Shown here: positions 47,101-56,388 of the stretch, piece by piece | Position numbering within the stretch: the first letter of the stretch is position 1 | Layout of the letters: every line of letters starts with the position of its first letter | Source: Akebia trifoliata | Lineage: Eukaryota; Streptophyta; Magnoliopsida; Ranunculales; Lardizabalaceae | Length of the DNA: 64,000 nt | Direction of reading: 5' to 3' | Assembly (NCBI GenBank): GCA_017979445.1 | Contig: CM030707.1 | Location: 23,566,586 to 23,630,585, forward strand | The notes under the pieces: model-generated | Told to the model about the DNA's origin: nothing | What the model saw: only the letters and a program-made list of their open reading frames with translations | The model's database searches: none | Program-made: the position numbers and the translations under genes

Positions 47101-50100
47101 TATTTTAATTCAGTATACATCGTCAGTATGTATGCAAGAAAATTTTCACAATATAATCAAATAGAAAATTGATCCTTAAACATTAGTGCATAACAAATAA
47201 GTTCTCCAATTATGCATATAGTTCCAGATTTTTAATATTTTCAAGATATTTATCACTAAAAACAAAACAAGAAAAAGGCAAATAGGGGAAACTCAAAAGG
47301 GCTTAACACTCCCCAACAGAGTTGTCAAATGCGCATATGCTATTTTCAAAGTGAAAATCGTATATGCTACAGTCACATACCCCAAATTATACTATCTATC
47401 AATATGTGATGGCATATTTTTGTGTGCGGTGGCATTTTTTTTTTTTCAAAAAAATTCCTTGCAGCATATGCGATGTGCGAAATCGCATATTCTATTCAAC
47501 AACATTGCTCCCCAAACTATCCTTTTCCACAAAAAAAAAATGGTGGCAATATTGTTAATTTGGATAAATATCAAAGATCACAAAGAAAAAACTTGCCTAA
47601 GATTACAATATTAAATCTGTGATCAAACTAACAGCTTTAAATAAAACATTACCTAGGAGGTGGTGAAGCTCGTTTGGTTGGCAATGGTGGGGAGCGCCCT
47701 CGCCTAGCTGCTCCAATAGGACTGGGGACATTTAAGTGTACGGCGTCAAACATGCAACAAGAACTCAATTTTATGAATAGTAAGTTATAGAACAATTTTC
47801 AATTATAAATCGATGAGGCATGAGGTGTGACTACCTATGCAGAAAATATTTGATGTTTATAATTTAGTGGATAACATATAATACAGTTCCAGAATTTTTA
47901 ATATTTTCTCGTATGTATCTAATCTTTAAAATAATAAAAAAACAAATAAACGTGAACTCAAAAGGTTTTGACACTATCCATAATAACGCTTCCAAAAAAT
48001 TCAAAATAAAGAAATTAATAGTTTGTATTGGTGGACAGAAACTCATGTTGTTGGATAAAGAGCCTAGATAAATAAATAAAAGGGAGATAACAACATTCAG
48101 TATTTATCTAAACAAATTACAATAATTAAGCGGCAACTGATCTAAAGGTCCAATTAAAAGTTAACCTAGCAGGTGGTGACGCTCGTTTAATCGACGGTGG
48201 TGGGGAGCGACCTCGCTTAGATGCTCCTGAAGGACTGGGGATATAAAAGATATGATGTCAAACATGCACTACTAGCGAGAATGTAATGAAACAGAAAATG
48301 GAGAATAGTAACCACAAAAAATGGATCATGCACATTGCTTATAAAAACATGAACTCAAGTGAATTAAAACTATGATTCGTGATTATTAATTGTCTTTTCC
48401 GCATGCACAACAGGTAACTAGGGAATTCAAATATAATATCATTTATTTTTCACAACCTAATATTATATGTTTGAATATTCCCCGTAAGCATATTCCAAGA
48501 ATAATATTGTGATATCCAAGTGCATGATAATAACAAACGAAGGGAGATTTAAGTTTATTAATGAAGAAATGAACTAAAAAGTGGCACTGGTGTTTAAACT
48601 TCTCAAATTCTAGCTTGTAGCGGAGGTGGAACTAATGGATAATATGTAGCAAATCGTAATTAACATTTCCATATCTTTTTCGTATGTTCAACATTAATTG
48701 AATGATAATTCTATTGAAATAGAATTTATTTTTATTTTTTTATTATAAGCAATTCGATTGAAATAGGATGTCATTTTGTCAATAGAAATATAGGGTGTAA
48801 GAGCTCGCTAGTTGCTTAGCTTGATCCTTGAGGAGGGGGTATGGGTGTGGCTAACACATCCCCTCCTTTCAATAGGCACATTCTTGCACCTTGGGGGATT
48901 ATTTTCATCATGAGTAGTGTATGTTTGACATCATTAAGAGCATACACAAGTGGATAATAACACGGCAAGTAAAGTGCAATGAATTTACACCAGCCTTGAG
49001 ATGGTTTGGTCATATACAATTGATAATGACCAGGTACATAAGCCCCTTAAAGTTTACCATTACACGGACAGTCCTAAATGGGAAGTAGACATATGAACAT
49101 ATCTCAGGCTTCACAGCTCCAAGGATCTTCTTTTTTTTTATAAGCAAAAGTTATTGATTTGAAGAGGACAAGAAATCCTCAGAGAAACAAAGAAAGGGAG
49201 AAAGAAAACAACAAGCGATCACTCCCTGATTACATTATCCCATCTAACAAAAAAGAAGCCCCTAAACTCCTTAAATTGCTTTACACCAAAAGAAATACAA
49301 ACCGAGAATACTAAAGATAAGCTCTTGCATGGTACTTTCCTTCCCCTCAAACGTGTGTAAGTTCCTATCTTTCCACAAGCCCCAACAAATCACAAAGAGA
49401 ATGAGCTTCCATAGAATCCTCTACCTACCAGAAAATAAATGGACCTTGCAACTAAAGAGAAGAGAAATAACTAAAGTCGGAAAACACCACAAAACCTCAA
49501 ACAAGGAGAGAAAAAAGGACTAAATGCCAAAAGCCACCTCACAATGAATAAGAATATGATCCATCGACTCACCACTAGACTTACACAAGTAACAAAAATC
49601 AATCATAACAAGGTCTTTTCGTCTAAAAGAGTTATTTGTCGTTAACTTATGCAAAGCCACCAACCACATTAAAAAAGGCACTTTATAAGGAACCTTAGAA
49701 GCACATATCAAAGAAAGAAAGTAAACCTCAATATTGTCTTCAAGAAAAGAGTAAAAAGAACTAATCGAGAAGCAACCATCACCATTGCCTTTTCAAATTT
49801 GATGAAATGCTCTATCCATCAAAGGACCCGAAGAGACTAGTAAATCTGAGATAGAGATAGCATCCTTAATCTCCCAATCGTTCAATTTTCTTCTAAGACA
49901 GAGATCCCAAGACTCTCCCTCTCATTAGGAATAAAAAAGGTAGAGGCAGACATTCTTTTCCTCAAAGAAAGATAATACAACCTAGGTAACAAAAACTATA
50001 AAGGGGTATCAGTACACCACCTATCCTCCCAAAAACGAATGCGATCACTCCTACCCATTTCAAATCTAATATGATCCCCCAAGGTTGCTCCCAAACTAGA

Positions 50101-50924
50101 AATGCCTCTCCAGACTCCACAACCAAAAGAAATCTACTAGGTCGGCACTCCCACCCAAGCGGATCTTCCCCAAACTTTGCTGCCACAACTTTCCTCCAAA
50201 GCTCATCCTTTTCATTCCCAAGCCTCCACACCACTTCCCCAACAACACCATGTTGACGAACCTAAACCTCCTAAAACCAAGACCACCAAGTTTCCTGGGA
50301 TGACTCCAATGTTGTCAAACGCAGTCACATATCCCAAATTATGCTATCTGCCAATATGTGATGGCACATGCGATGTATGCGATGGCATATGCGATTTGTG
50401 CGGTGGCATTTTTTTTTTTTCAATTTTTCTTGTAGCATATGCCACCGCATATGCGATGTGCGAAATTATATATGCAACCAACACATTTAACAACATTGGC
50501 GACACACTAACTTCCAATTCACTAAATGAAACTTATGATTCCCGTTTCTATCATTCCATAAAAAGTCCCTCACCAATTTCTCCAATTGAGATTTAATCAT
50601 TCTAGAAGAGGGAACAAAGATTAAAAAAAAATGCATTGGAATGCTAGACAAGGTACTGCTTATCAAAATCAACTTCCCTCCACGGCATTTAGTGCGATAA
50701 TGCTGAATTTTTTTATGGGTAAATAAGACTTGAATTTTGATTAGTTTTTCCTTCCGTACTGCAATATATTGATTAGCATATTCATCAATTGTGAATTCGA
50801 TCCTCTTTATAATTGGTAAGTTATGAGTGATGCACTTTCCAACTGATAATTTCTTTGTGAAAAATATGATATTAAATAAGTGTACTATCTTGTTTAAAGG
50901 TACATATTCATAATATATGACGAC

Positions 50925-50955
<31 letters not shown>

Positions 50956-53144
50956 CGGAGAGCTTGGTCCATGAATCCTATTCTATTGGGGTTTGTAAAA
51001 TGCAACACTTCATATGTATGTTGGACTCTGAGACTTGTACACATATCTTTGCAACAAAACCACAGCAGTCCCAAAAAAGAGAGATCCACAACCATAAAGA
51101 GAAGCCTATATAGTATTGGCCAATGAGCTGCCTTTGCATCAGAAATTAATTCTGTTTATTTAGTAGTCTCACAAGATATTACAGTTCTCTACTAAGGGCA
51201 CCTAGTGCTAGTAGCCAGGAATCAATCTGTCCAATTAGGACAGTTGGAATTATAAAAAATAAAAATAAAAAACGGTTTTTCAGCTAATATTTTTTTATTT
51301 TGGGTTCTATTTTTTGTTTCTATTAAAGGGGTTGAGATGTCAAAGGGAACAACAAGAACAAAGACAACAACTTACAAGGGCATTAATCTACATACCAAAT
51401 CCCATCTACCTATAAAGTCCTCAAAAAATATACCCCCTAAACTCTTTAAAAGTCTTAAACCAAAGGAGGTTTCAATTTTGAGCTATAAATACTTTTTACA
51501 AAAATGTCAATGAGATTTTTTATATTAAAAAAAAAATGTCATGCACAAATACCAAAATACCATTTTCCTTTTATTAGTAGACATAACAAACTAAAGGGGA
51601 ATAACACTAATTAACACAGACCAAACCATGGTTTTAAAACTCATTTGAGATCGAGACGTATCGCTTGAGTCGCCTTGGTATCGCCCATCAACGAGACGCA
51701 TGGACAAACTATTAGGGTTTGACAGCATCCCATGAGAGAAACGATGCACATATCAAATGAGATTTCCAAGACGAACAAGATCTCCTCTATTTTCATCTCC
51801 AAACCCTATCCTTTCACTTCCAAATCGATTTCTCTCCTCTTTTCAACGAAAAGAACTAAAGAAGAAAGGGTTTGTAATGCGGAACACAAACAACTTCATC
51901 TTCCCCCTCTAAATCAAGATGAAATCGTAGAGGATTTGCTTCATCTTCCTCCAAATCAAGTAATCTCTCTCTTTCTCCCATCTATAGAAGTTCTTATTTC
52001 AAAAAACAATCAGAAATTTTCCAGATTTTTTAAATGGTTTAAAACCAATGTCTCGTTGCCGAACGAAACAAGATGACTCGTCCAAGACAACTCAGTATCA
52101 GGCATGTACAAGACAAGATGTGAAAATGAGTTTTAAAACCATGGACCAAACTAATTCAACATTTATTTAAATGACCAAAATGCCCTTCAACAATAACCAC
52201 CAAGAATACCAGAACAAATTCAGTGTATCATTCTTGCACTTGGTACTACAGTAACAAACAGATCCTGTAAAACAAATATTGAAATTTTAAAGAATAATGC
52301 TGAAGTGACCTCAGGCTGGAACCTCATATCGCACTTCTTGCTGTGAAAGTGCAGGGAACCATAGATGCTTTTCATCGAGATACGAGTGAAAAAGCATCTA
52401 TCATTCCCATCCACTTTCACAGCAAGAAGAGAGATATGACGTTCCAGCTTGAGGTCACTCAAGCACGACTCATTATTTTAAAATCTCAGAATATTAAAAA
52501 AAAAAAAAAGGAGGGGGGGGGGGGGTTGGGTTATTCAAAAGGAAAGAAAAAAAGGAATTTTCCGCAAAGATAGTTGCAAAATTAAGAGAATGGGCCAGGG
52601 GGTGTTTGGCTGTAGAGATGGCTTTGTCCTAGATCGACTAAATCCAGATAAATTTCATTCCGCATCTGAATAAAGAGAGAGCGAAACGCAAGAGAAATAC
52701 AAACCCTAGCCGAGTAAATTCAATGTTTCAGAAAAAAGAAATGGTGAAATGCCCTTGAACAAGAACCCTAATTCCAAACTGTAGTTTTCGTTTTGTTTAA
52801 CTTTAAATGAAAATCTACAAACACTACAAGTACAAAACCCTAAATTTGTATGGAATTTCACAGTGAACAGAACTTATTCAAACAAACAAAAAGAGTGAAC
52901 GAGAAAAATGAGGTTTGTGAAGGAACCTTCTTCGTTGCGGAGGTGGACTTCGGCTGCGAGAACTGGAGCTCCGTGAGGGAGATGAAGAAGAGGAGAACGA
53001 TTTGGAGACGGAACGAGAAGGCGAACGAGAACGGGAAAGAGAGCGGGAACGAGAATCCGAACCTGAAGAGGACCGGGATCGAGATGAAGAACTGGACCCC
53101 GAACCAGACCGCGCTGCCGGTCTACCTCGACCCGGTTTCGCCAT
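38133..53144 (-). CDS. SR45: SR45-like serine/arginine-rich splicing factor (RNPS1 relative)
   Basis: Fourteen minus-strand exons, all GT..AG: 53144-52927, 48234-48166, 47721-47653, 46776-46708, 43143-43055, 42652-42606, 42527-42447, 42363-42195, 42077-41858, 41779-41711, 40311-40195, 39954-39888, 39695-39661, 38202-38133. The sum is 1,389 nt, 462 aa plus stop. Residues 1-141 are an RS-rich N-domain starting MAKPGRGR. Residues about 149-229 are an RRM (SLVLHIDQLTRNVNEGHLKE, VNLPRGYGYVEF, VIRARFTLPP). The rest is a long second RS domain (RRRPASPARRRSPSPPPRRY) ending SSSSSSPSPKR. The RS-RRM-RS layout is that of plant SR45, a nuclear speckle protein that recruits U1-70K and U2AF35 and takes part in exon-junction functions. 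Exons 2-4 are three copies of one exon; with only one of them the protein would be 416 aa, close to Arabidopsis SR45 (about 414). The exon 8/9 boundary is where Arabidopsis isoforms differ. Confidence 0.92.
41094..41527. mobile_element. Mutator-like MITE, 434 bp, about 80-nt TIRs
   Basis: Left GGGTAAATTACACTTTGACC and reversed right GGGTAAATAACTCTTTCACT. The arms stay aligned for about 80 nt (GGCATAA(T/C)TCTATGTTGACC, TTTTGACAATT(G/A)CACTTA, CCTC). GGGTAAATTACA ends are typical of Mutator-like MITEs in plants. The target duplication is unclear because of T runs. It lies in the SR45 intron between exons 40195-40311 and 41711-41779. Confidence 0.75.
43300..43800 (-). pseudogene. LINE 3'-end fragment (antisense to the window)
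   Basis: The minus strand carries the tail region that follows the zinc-binding domain in plant L1-type LINEs (FVGVFGRRGTRESS, FWFMASFSMQKL; compare W.IWKERN.RIF...). An A-rich 3' end lies near 43310. It sits in an SR45 intron. Confidence 0.5.
45081..45830. mobile_element. Harbinger-like MITE, 750 bp, inserted in the LINE relic
   Basis: Ends GGGTGTGTTTGAAAA and (reversed) GGGGTGTGTTTGAAAA, flanked by CTA on both sides (45078-45080 and 45831-45833), fitting the 3-bp duplication of PIF/Harbinger elements. GAGAGTT-rich subterminal repeats are present. The outer flanks also resemble each other (AGTTTCCTCAGTTGATC and AGTTTCAGCAGTTGATC). Confidence 0.7.
45296..45540. repeat. Three tandem 80-nt units inside the Harbinger-like MITE
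   Basis: Units start at 45296, 45379 and 45459 with CACAGAAATTTGGGGG. Each goes on with a version of AATGCTAAAAACCTCATTGG and, in the first two, ACACAAATCAGATTTCT. GA-rich simple sequence follows to about 45610. Confidence 0.85.
46708..46776 (-). CDS. SR45: SR45 exon 4, copy C of a triplicated 69-nt exon
   Basis: Phase 2-2, acceptor TATATCCCCAG, donor GTGAAG. Encodes SPTGAARRGHTSPPSTKRAS and then PPP. The RS dipeptide of the core has become HT, so one likely phosphorylation site is lost. Confidence 0.88.
47317..47507. mobile_element. hAT-type MITE, 191 bp, with 8-bp target duplication
   Basis: Flanked by CTCCCCAA at 47309-47316 and 47508-47515. Ends CAGAGTTGTCAAA and (reversed) CAATGTTGTTGAA. 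Eight-bp duplications and CA..GTTG ends are typical of hAT elements. The interior repeats GCATATGCGAT-like motifs and matches the element at 50306. It lies between SR45 exon copies B and C. Confidence 0.85.
47653..47721 (-). CDS. SR45: SR45 exon 3, copy B of a triplicated 69-nt exon
   Basis: Phase 2-2, acceptor AATGTCCCCAG, donor GTAATG. Encodes SPIGAARRGRSPPLPTKRAS and then PPP. It keeps the RRGRSPP core that is also in Arabidopsis SR45. Confidence 0.88.
48166..48234 (-). CDS. SR45: SR45 exon 2, copy A of a triplicated 69-nt exon
   Basis: Phase 2-2, acceptor TATATCCCCAG, donor GTTAAC. Encodes SPSGASKRGRSPPPSIKRAS and then PPA. It is the copy nearest exon 1 and has the weakest-looking donor of the three. 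Confidence 0.88.
49131..50700 (-). pseudogene. L1-type LINE 3' half (antisense to the window)
   Basis: The minus strand runs from late RT (GGKLILISSTLSSIPMHFF, VRDFLWNDRNGNHKFHLVNW, 50690-50500) through a middle block (NEKDELWRKVVAAKFGEDPL, WECRPSR, 50230-50110) to a zinc-binding RVT domain (FLMWLVALHKLTT, DFCYLCKSSGESMDHILIHC, 49690-49525) and a tail (GLWKDRNLHTFEGKE, about 49380). It ends in a poly-A at 49140-49131. It is 5'-truncated and interrupted at 50306-50499 by a MITE. Same strand as SR45, inside intron 1. Confidence 0.85.
50306..50499. mobile_element. hAT-type MITE, about 194 bp, sister of the 47317 element
   Basis: Inverted ends CCAATGTTGTCAAA and (reversed) CCAATGTTGTTAAA. The interior matches 47317-47507 (CACATA(T/C)CCCAAATTAT, CAATATGTGATGGCA, GCGGTGGCATTTTTTTTTTT). 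The flanking 8-mers match at only about five of eight positions, so the duplication is worn. It splits a LINE relic, so it inserted later than the LINE. Confidence 0.75.
51295..51480 (-). pseudogene. Short LINE tail fragment
   Basis: The minus strand (TTTAAAGAGTTTAGGGGGTA, then TTTGAGGACTTTATAGG) resembles the 3' ends of the other LINE relics here. There is little else to support it. Confidence 0.3.
51627..52143. mobile_element. hAT-type MITE, 517 bp, perfect 8-bp target duplication
   Basis: GACCAAAC flanks it on both sides (51619-51626, 52144-52151). The ends CATGGTTTTAAAACTCATTT and its exact reverse complement form a 20-nt perfect TIR, itself partly palindromic. The interior has a 114-codon open frame without recognisable family. 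Located in SR45 intron 1. Confidence 0.85.
52270..52500. repeat. Long imperfect hairpin (about 230 nt) in SR45 intron 1
   Basis: Left arm 52270-52372 and right arm 52389-52500 are inverted with a 16-nt loop. Best-paired blocks: GTGACCTCAGGCTGGAAC with its reversed partner GTGACCTCAAGCTGGAAC, CTTCTTGCTGTGAAAGTG (identical), and ATAGATGCTTTT (identical). Outer pairing continues through an AT-rich stem. The shape is that of a fold-back MITE or a MITE-derived microRNA precursor. No known miRNA sequence recognised. Confidence 0.7.
52514..52525. repeat. Poly-G run
   Basis: An unbroken run of G follows poly-A and AGGA sequence. Simple sequence only. Confidence 0.85.
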
Positions 53145-53330
53145 GACTACCAGTCTCTGTTACTTGCAAAACCCTAGAAAAACCCTAGAAATGAGTAGGT
53201 GAGGGAAAGTATAACAGGGCTAAATGAGCTCACCGACTTCACTCGAAATAAGAAAGGCTGCTAATTTAGATAGAAATCTGCTATTGGTAGCCCAACTTAT
53301 ACTCATAACACCCCAACATATACTCATTAT
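53145..53330 (-). promoter_or_regulatory. SR45 5' region with two telo-box motifs
   Basis: On the plus strand AAAACCCTAG (53168-53177) and AAAAACCCTAG (53178-53188) lie 24-44 nt before the SR45 ATG. AAACCCTA telo-boxes are frequent near start sites of plant genes for translation, RNA processing and growth. No clear TATA box is seen. Only 186 bp separate the ATG from a composite transposon. Confidence 0.55.
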
Positions 53331-53619
53331 TAGGGGTAGGGGTGCACATGGTTCGGATTGGTTCGGATTTTGACAAAATTGGAACCGATCCAAACATGAT
53401 CGGTTCTACAGATTTGGAACCGATCCAATCCAATAACCCTATAAAACCGAACCAATCCAATCCAATCTTGGTTCGGATCGGTTCTCATACGACGTCGGCG
53501 GCAAGATTTTCACAGAGAGAGAGAGAGAGAGAGAAATTTCTGTTCTAAAATTGCAGTATGAACCGAGCGATCTTCGATTTCGAGACGAACGAGAACAACA
53601 ACGTCGACGGCAAGATTTT

Positions 53620-53659
<40 letters not shown>

Positions 53660-54185
53660 AAGAGAGTTACCTCTTCGTTTTCCGACGAGGTGGCGAGGGA
53701 GATGAACGAGATCGAGAACAATGGCGGCTGGGTTTTCGTTTTCAGACTCTAACTGGAAGAAGAAGAGAGATAAAGAAAATGAAAATTATATATATATATA
53801 TATAAGTGGTTCGGATTTCGGATTGGTTCGGTTCTGTATATCCTTAATCCGGAACCGAACCAAATCAATCGGATTTTTTTTTTCAATCCGTACCCGAACC
53901 GTGAGTGTGTTCAATCCGAACCAATCCAATCCAAAAGCTTCGGATTGGTTCGGTTCTCGGATTTATCCAATCCAATGTGCACCCCTAATTAGGGGTGCAC
54001 ATTGGATTGGGTAAATGCGATAACCGAACCAATTCGAAGTCTTTTGGATTAGATTGGTTTGGATTGAGCATGGTTTGATTCGGATACGAATTGTATATTA
54101 AAAAATCCGATTGATTTGGTTCGGTTCCAGATTAGGGGTATGATAGAACTGAACCAATCCGAGAACCGAACTAATCCTAAGAATT

Positions 54186-54280
<95 letters not shown>

Positions 54281-54881
54281 GTAGAGGTAACTCATCAAAG
54301 TCTTCAACTTTATCTCTTCTTTTTTTTTTCTAACAAAAACTCATAAAAAAATGTACACAAATCTCTCTCTCAACTCCCAAATAAATCAATCCATTTATGG
54401 AAAAACTTTTTCAAAGAGTTTGATTCCTTATTTTTTTACGAGAATCTTTATGTCGTATTTGTTAGATGAAATATATTATATGAACCTAGGCTTGGATACG
54501 TTAATCTACCATTTATGGATTAGTTTCCTCACTAATCCATCCAAAATACCAATTTTAAAATTGTATTTTTTTTTTAGTCTCATTGAGCTTCTTCTAATTT
54601 TCAATTTTTACAAATTTCAATAAGAATTTAATCATAAAATCATTTTCATTTTAAAAATAGGTATTAATTATGATTTGATTCAAAGGGTTCCTCTTTTGAA
54701 AGAAAAGATAGTAGTTTTTCTATTTTGAAAGTATGAGAACCAAAAACCGATCCGAACCAAGGTTAGTTTGGATTGGTTTGGTTCTATAGGGTAATTGGAT
54801 TGGTTCGGTTCCAAATTTGTACAATCGATCATGTTTGGTTCGGTTCCAATTTTACCAAAATCCGAACCATGTGCACCCCTA
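53331..54881. mobile_element. Composite hAT element, 1,551 bp, upstream of SR45
   Basis: Bounded by perfect CTCATTAT duplications (53323-53330 and 54882-54889). Outer ends TAGGGG(TAGGGG)TGCACATGG and CCATGTGCACCCCTA are hAT-type. Near the middle (about 53979-54001) two further ends meet head to head (GTGCACCCCTAATTAGGGGTGCAC without a gap), so it looks like two related elements sharing one outer target duplication. Arms are rich in GGTTCGGATTGGTTCGG motifs. It contains duplicated GACGGCAAGATTTTCACA-(GA)n blocks (about 53495-53660) and (TA)n at 54190-54277. Confidence 0.75.
54190..54277. repeat. (TA)44 microsatellite
   Basis: Unbroken TA dinucleotide run of about 88 nt inside the right half of the composite hAT element. 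Confidence 0.95.
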
Positions 54882-54944
54882 CTCATTATCTACCACACCC
54901 CCATTTAAAGATTAAAACAGACACCAAACATTCAGAGGCTTGGC

Positions 54945-55663
54945 TCAAATTATTATCTCAAAATTACAAAATATTATAACACTCGTTCATACAATTTCAA
55001 TTGTTATTTACAATTATGATATGATTAGGTTCAGATAAAATCTTAAACCTAACAAAATATATATATATATACAAAAAAAAAAAAAAAGAGCGAACTTCTA
55101 TTGGCACCCCAACTTTTACTTAATCTCTACCATTGTTTTTTCTATGTGATTTTTTCCAAAACATCTGTTACTTTTGAAAAAATGTTGATTCCAGTACGCT
55201 GTTCATTTTAATTCCCAAAACATGTTTTCGAGAGGGTTCGCTCGTAGGCATTCTATTTTAAAGTGACGATCTCATTGATAAACAAGTGACGAACTTATTG
55301 GTAAGTCTAAAGAACAAATATCCTTCATTTTTAAAGTGATGATCTCAATGATAGAAAGTGGCATTCTCGCTGATAATAAAAAAAAGTGATGATCTCGCTG
55401 GTAAAGTTAAAGACAAATACCCTTACTTTCCTAATGGCGAGATCGTTGGTAATTATCAACGAGTTCATCACTTTTTATCAGTGAGATCGTCACTTTAAAT
55501 TATAATACCTACTAGCAAACTTACTCCAAAGCATGTTTTGGTAATTAAAGTGAACAGTGTATTAGACTCGGAATCTCGTCATATTCAACACACGAAATGG
55601 TAATTTAAACTTTCTTTATTTTTAATTGGGATGTAATAAGTAAAGTTGGGGTGCCAATAGAAG
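54945..55663. repeat. Dispersed repeat, copy 1 (partner at 58700-59500)
   Basis: Shares with 58700-59500, in order, CTCAA(A/C)ATTACAAAA(T/C)ATTATA, CTCGTTCA(T/A)ACAATTT, TTTACAATTATGAT, AACATGTTTT, and TCATATTCA(A/G)CACACGAAATGG with TAATTTA. It includes the family B-like MITE at 55094. Confidence 0.65.
55094..55663. mobile_element. MITE with CTTCTATTGGCACCCCAACT ends (family B-like)
   Basis: Left CTTCTATTGGCACCCCAACT and reversed right the same 20 nt, continuing with TTTACTTA. The ends resemble those of the 11292 element (TATTGGCACC.CAACTTTT). The interior has inverted GTGACGATCTC / GAGATCGTCAC motifs (about 55264-55495). No coding capacity. Boundaries fixed only by the inverted ends. Confidence 0.65.
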
Positions 55664-55909
55664 ATTTAAACAAACCATATTGTCACACCAACTTATTTCA
55701 ACGACACAACACACAATGAAATAAAATTTTCGTTTAAATTAGTTGACTGTTATAATGAGAAAAGGGTTGAGTATTTTTTATTTTTTTTATAAGTACAAAG
55801 ATTTTATAAATGTCAAAGGGAAAAGAGTATAAAGGAGGCCGAGATAACCCCAAAACAAGAAAAAACAAAGAAAAGGAGAATAATAAAACTAAAAAACAAG
55901 AAAGAAAAA

Positions 55910-55918
<9 letters not shown>

Positions 55919-55970
<52 letters not shown>
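55919..55970. repeat. (TA)n tract left of the fold-back element
   Basis: About 52 nt of TA repeat, matched on the other side by (TA)n at 56352-56386. Confidence 0.95.
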
Positions 55971-55974
<4 letters not shown>

Positions 55975-56349
55975 CCCGTTCGCCACCCTTAGTTTTACCA
56001 CACACTTTAACAAATGCGTTTTGTCTTACATGGGTTAGAAGTTTCGGAATGAGCTGATTTTTGGTGAGGATGATCTCTATGGTGAGAAGATCATCCTCAC
56101 CAAAAATCAGCTCATTCCAAAACTTCTAACCCCATCAAAATTGATTTACAAAAAATGGACGGTCCACGATTTTTCAACGTGTAAACATGGGGCTAAACAT
56201 TTCGGAATGGGCTGATTTTTGGGGAGGATGATCTTCTAATCATAGAGATCATCCTCACCAAAAATCAGCTCATTCCAAAACTTCTAACCCATGTAGGACA
56301 AAAAACATTTGTTAAAGTGTGTGGTAAAACTTAGGGTGCTGAACATTTC

Positions 56350-56351
<2 letters not shown>
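55971..56351. mobile_element. Fold-back MITE, 381 bp, between two (TA)n tracts
   Basis: Left GGGTCCCGTTCGCCACCCTT and reversed right GGGAAATGTTCAGCACCCTA. The arms then run almost identical for about 100 nt (AGTTTTACCACACACTTTAA, CATGGGTTAGAAGTTT, GATTTTTGG). A second inverted pair lies inside the left arm (GATGATCTC..GAGAAGATCATC). A worn relative is at 36955-37140. Insertion in TA repeats hides the target duplication. Confidence 0.8.

Positions 56352-56386
<35 letters not shown>
56352..56386. repeat. (TA)n tract right of the fold-back element
   Basis: About 35 nt of TA repeat. Confidence 0.95.

Positions 56387-56388
<2 letters not shown>

Larger units (their letters stand above)
46700..48420 (-). 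repeat. Tandem triplication containing SR45 exon copies A-C with flanking intron
   Basis: Similarity is not limited to the exons. Upstream intron sequence is shared by A and C for about 170 nt (GATGTCAAACATGCA, AACAGAAAATGGA-like, AAAAATGGATCA, then CATGATTATT-like at the far end). B keeps only the first 30 nt or so (GTCAAACATGCAA). Spacing is 513 nt (A-B) and 945 nt (B-C). The larger B-C gap includes a 191-bp hAT MITE. Confidence 0.8.

Noticed and set aside
52305..52458. Known microRNA family in the intron hairpin
   Set aside because: The arms match none of the conserved plant miRNA sequences I can recall, so only a generic hairpin is reported.
52850..53202. Plus-strand frames rich in Glu-Arg repeats
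   Set aside because: They are antisense to the RS-coding first exon of SR45.
55813..56013. Open frames made of Tyr-Ile repeats here and at 54116-54346 and 56309-56551
   Set aside because: They are translations of (TA)n microsatellites.
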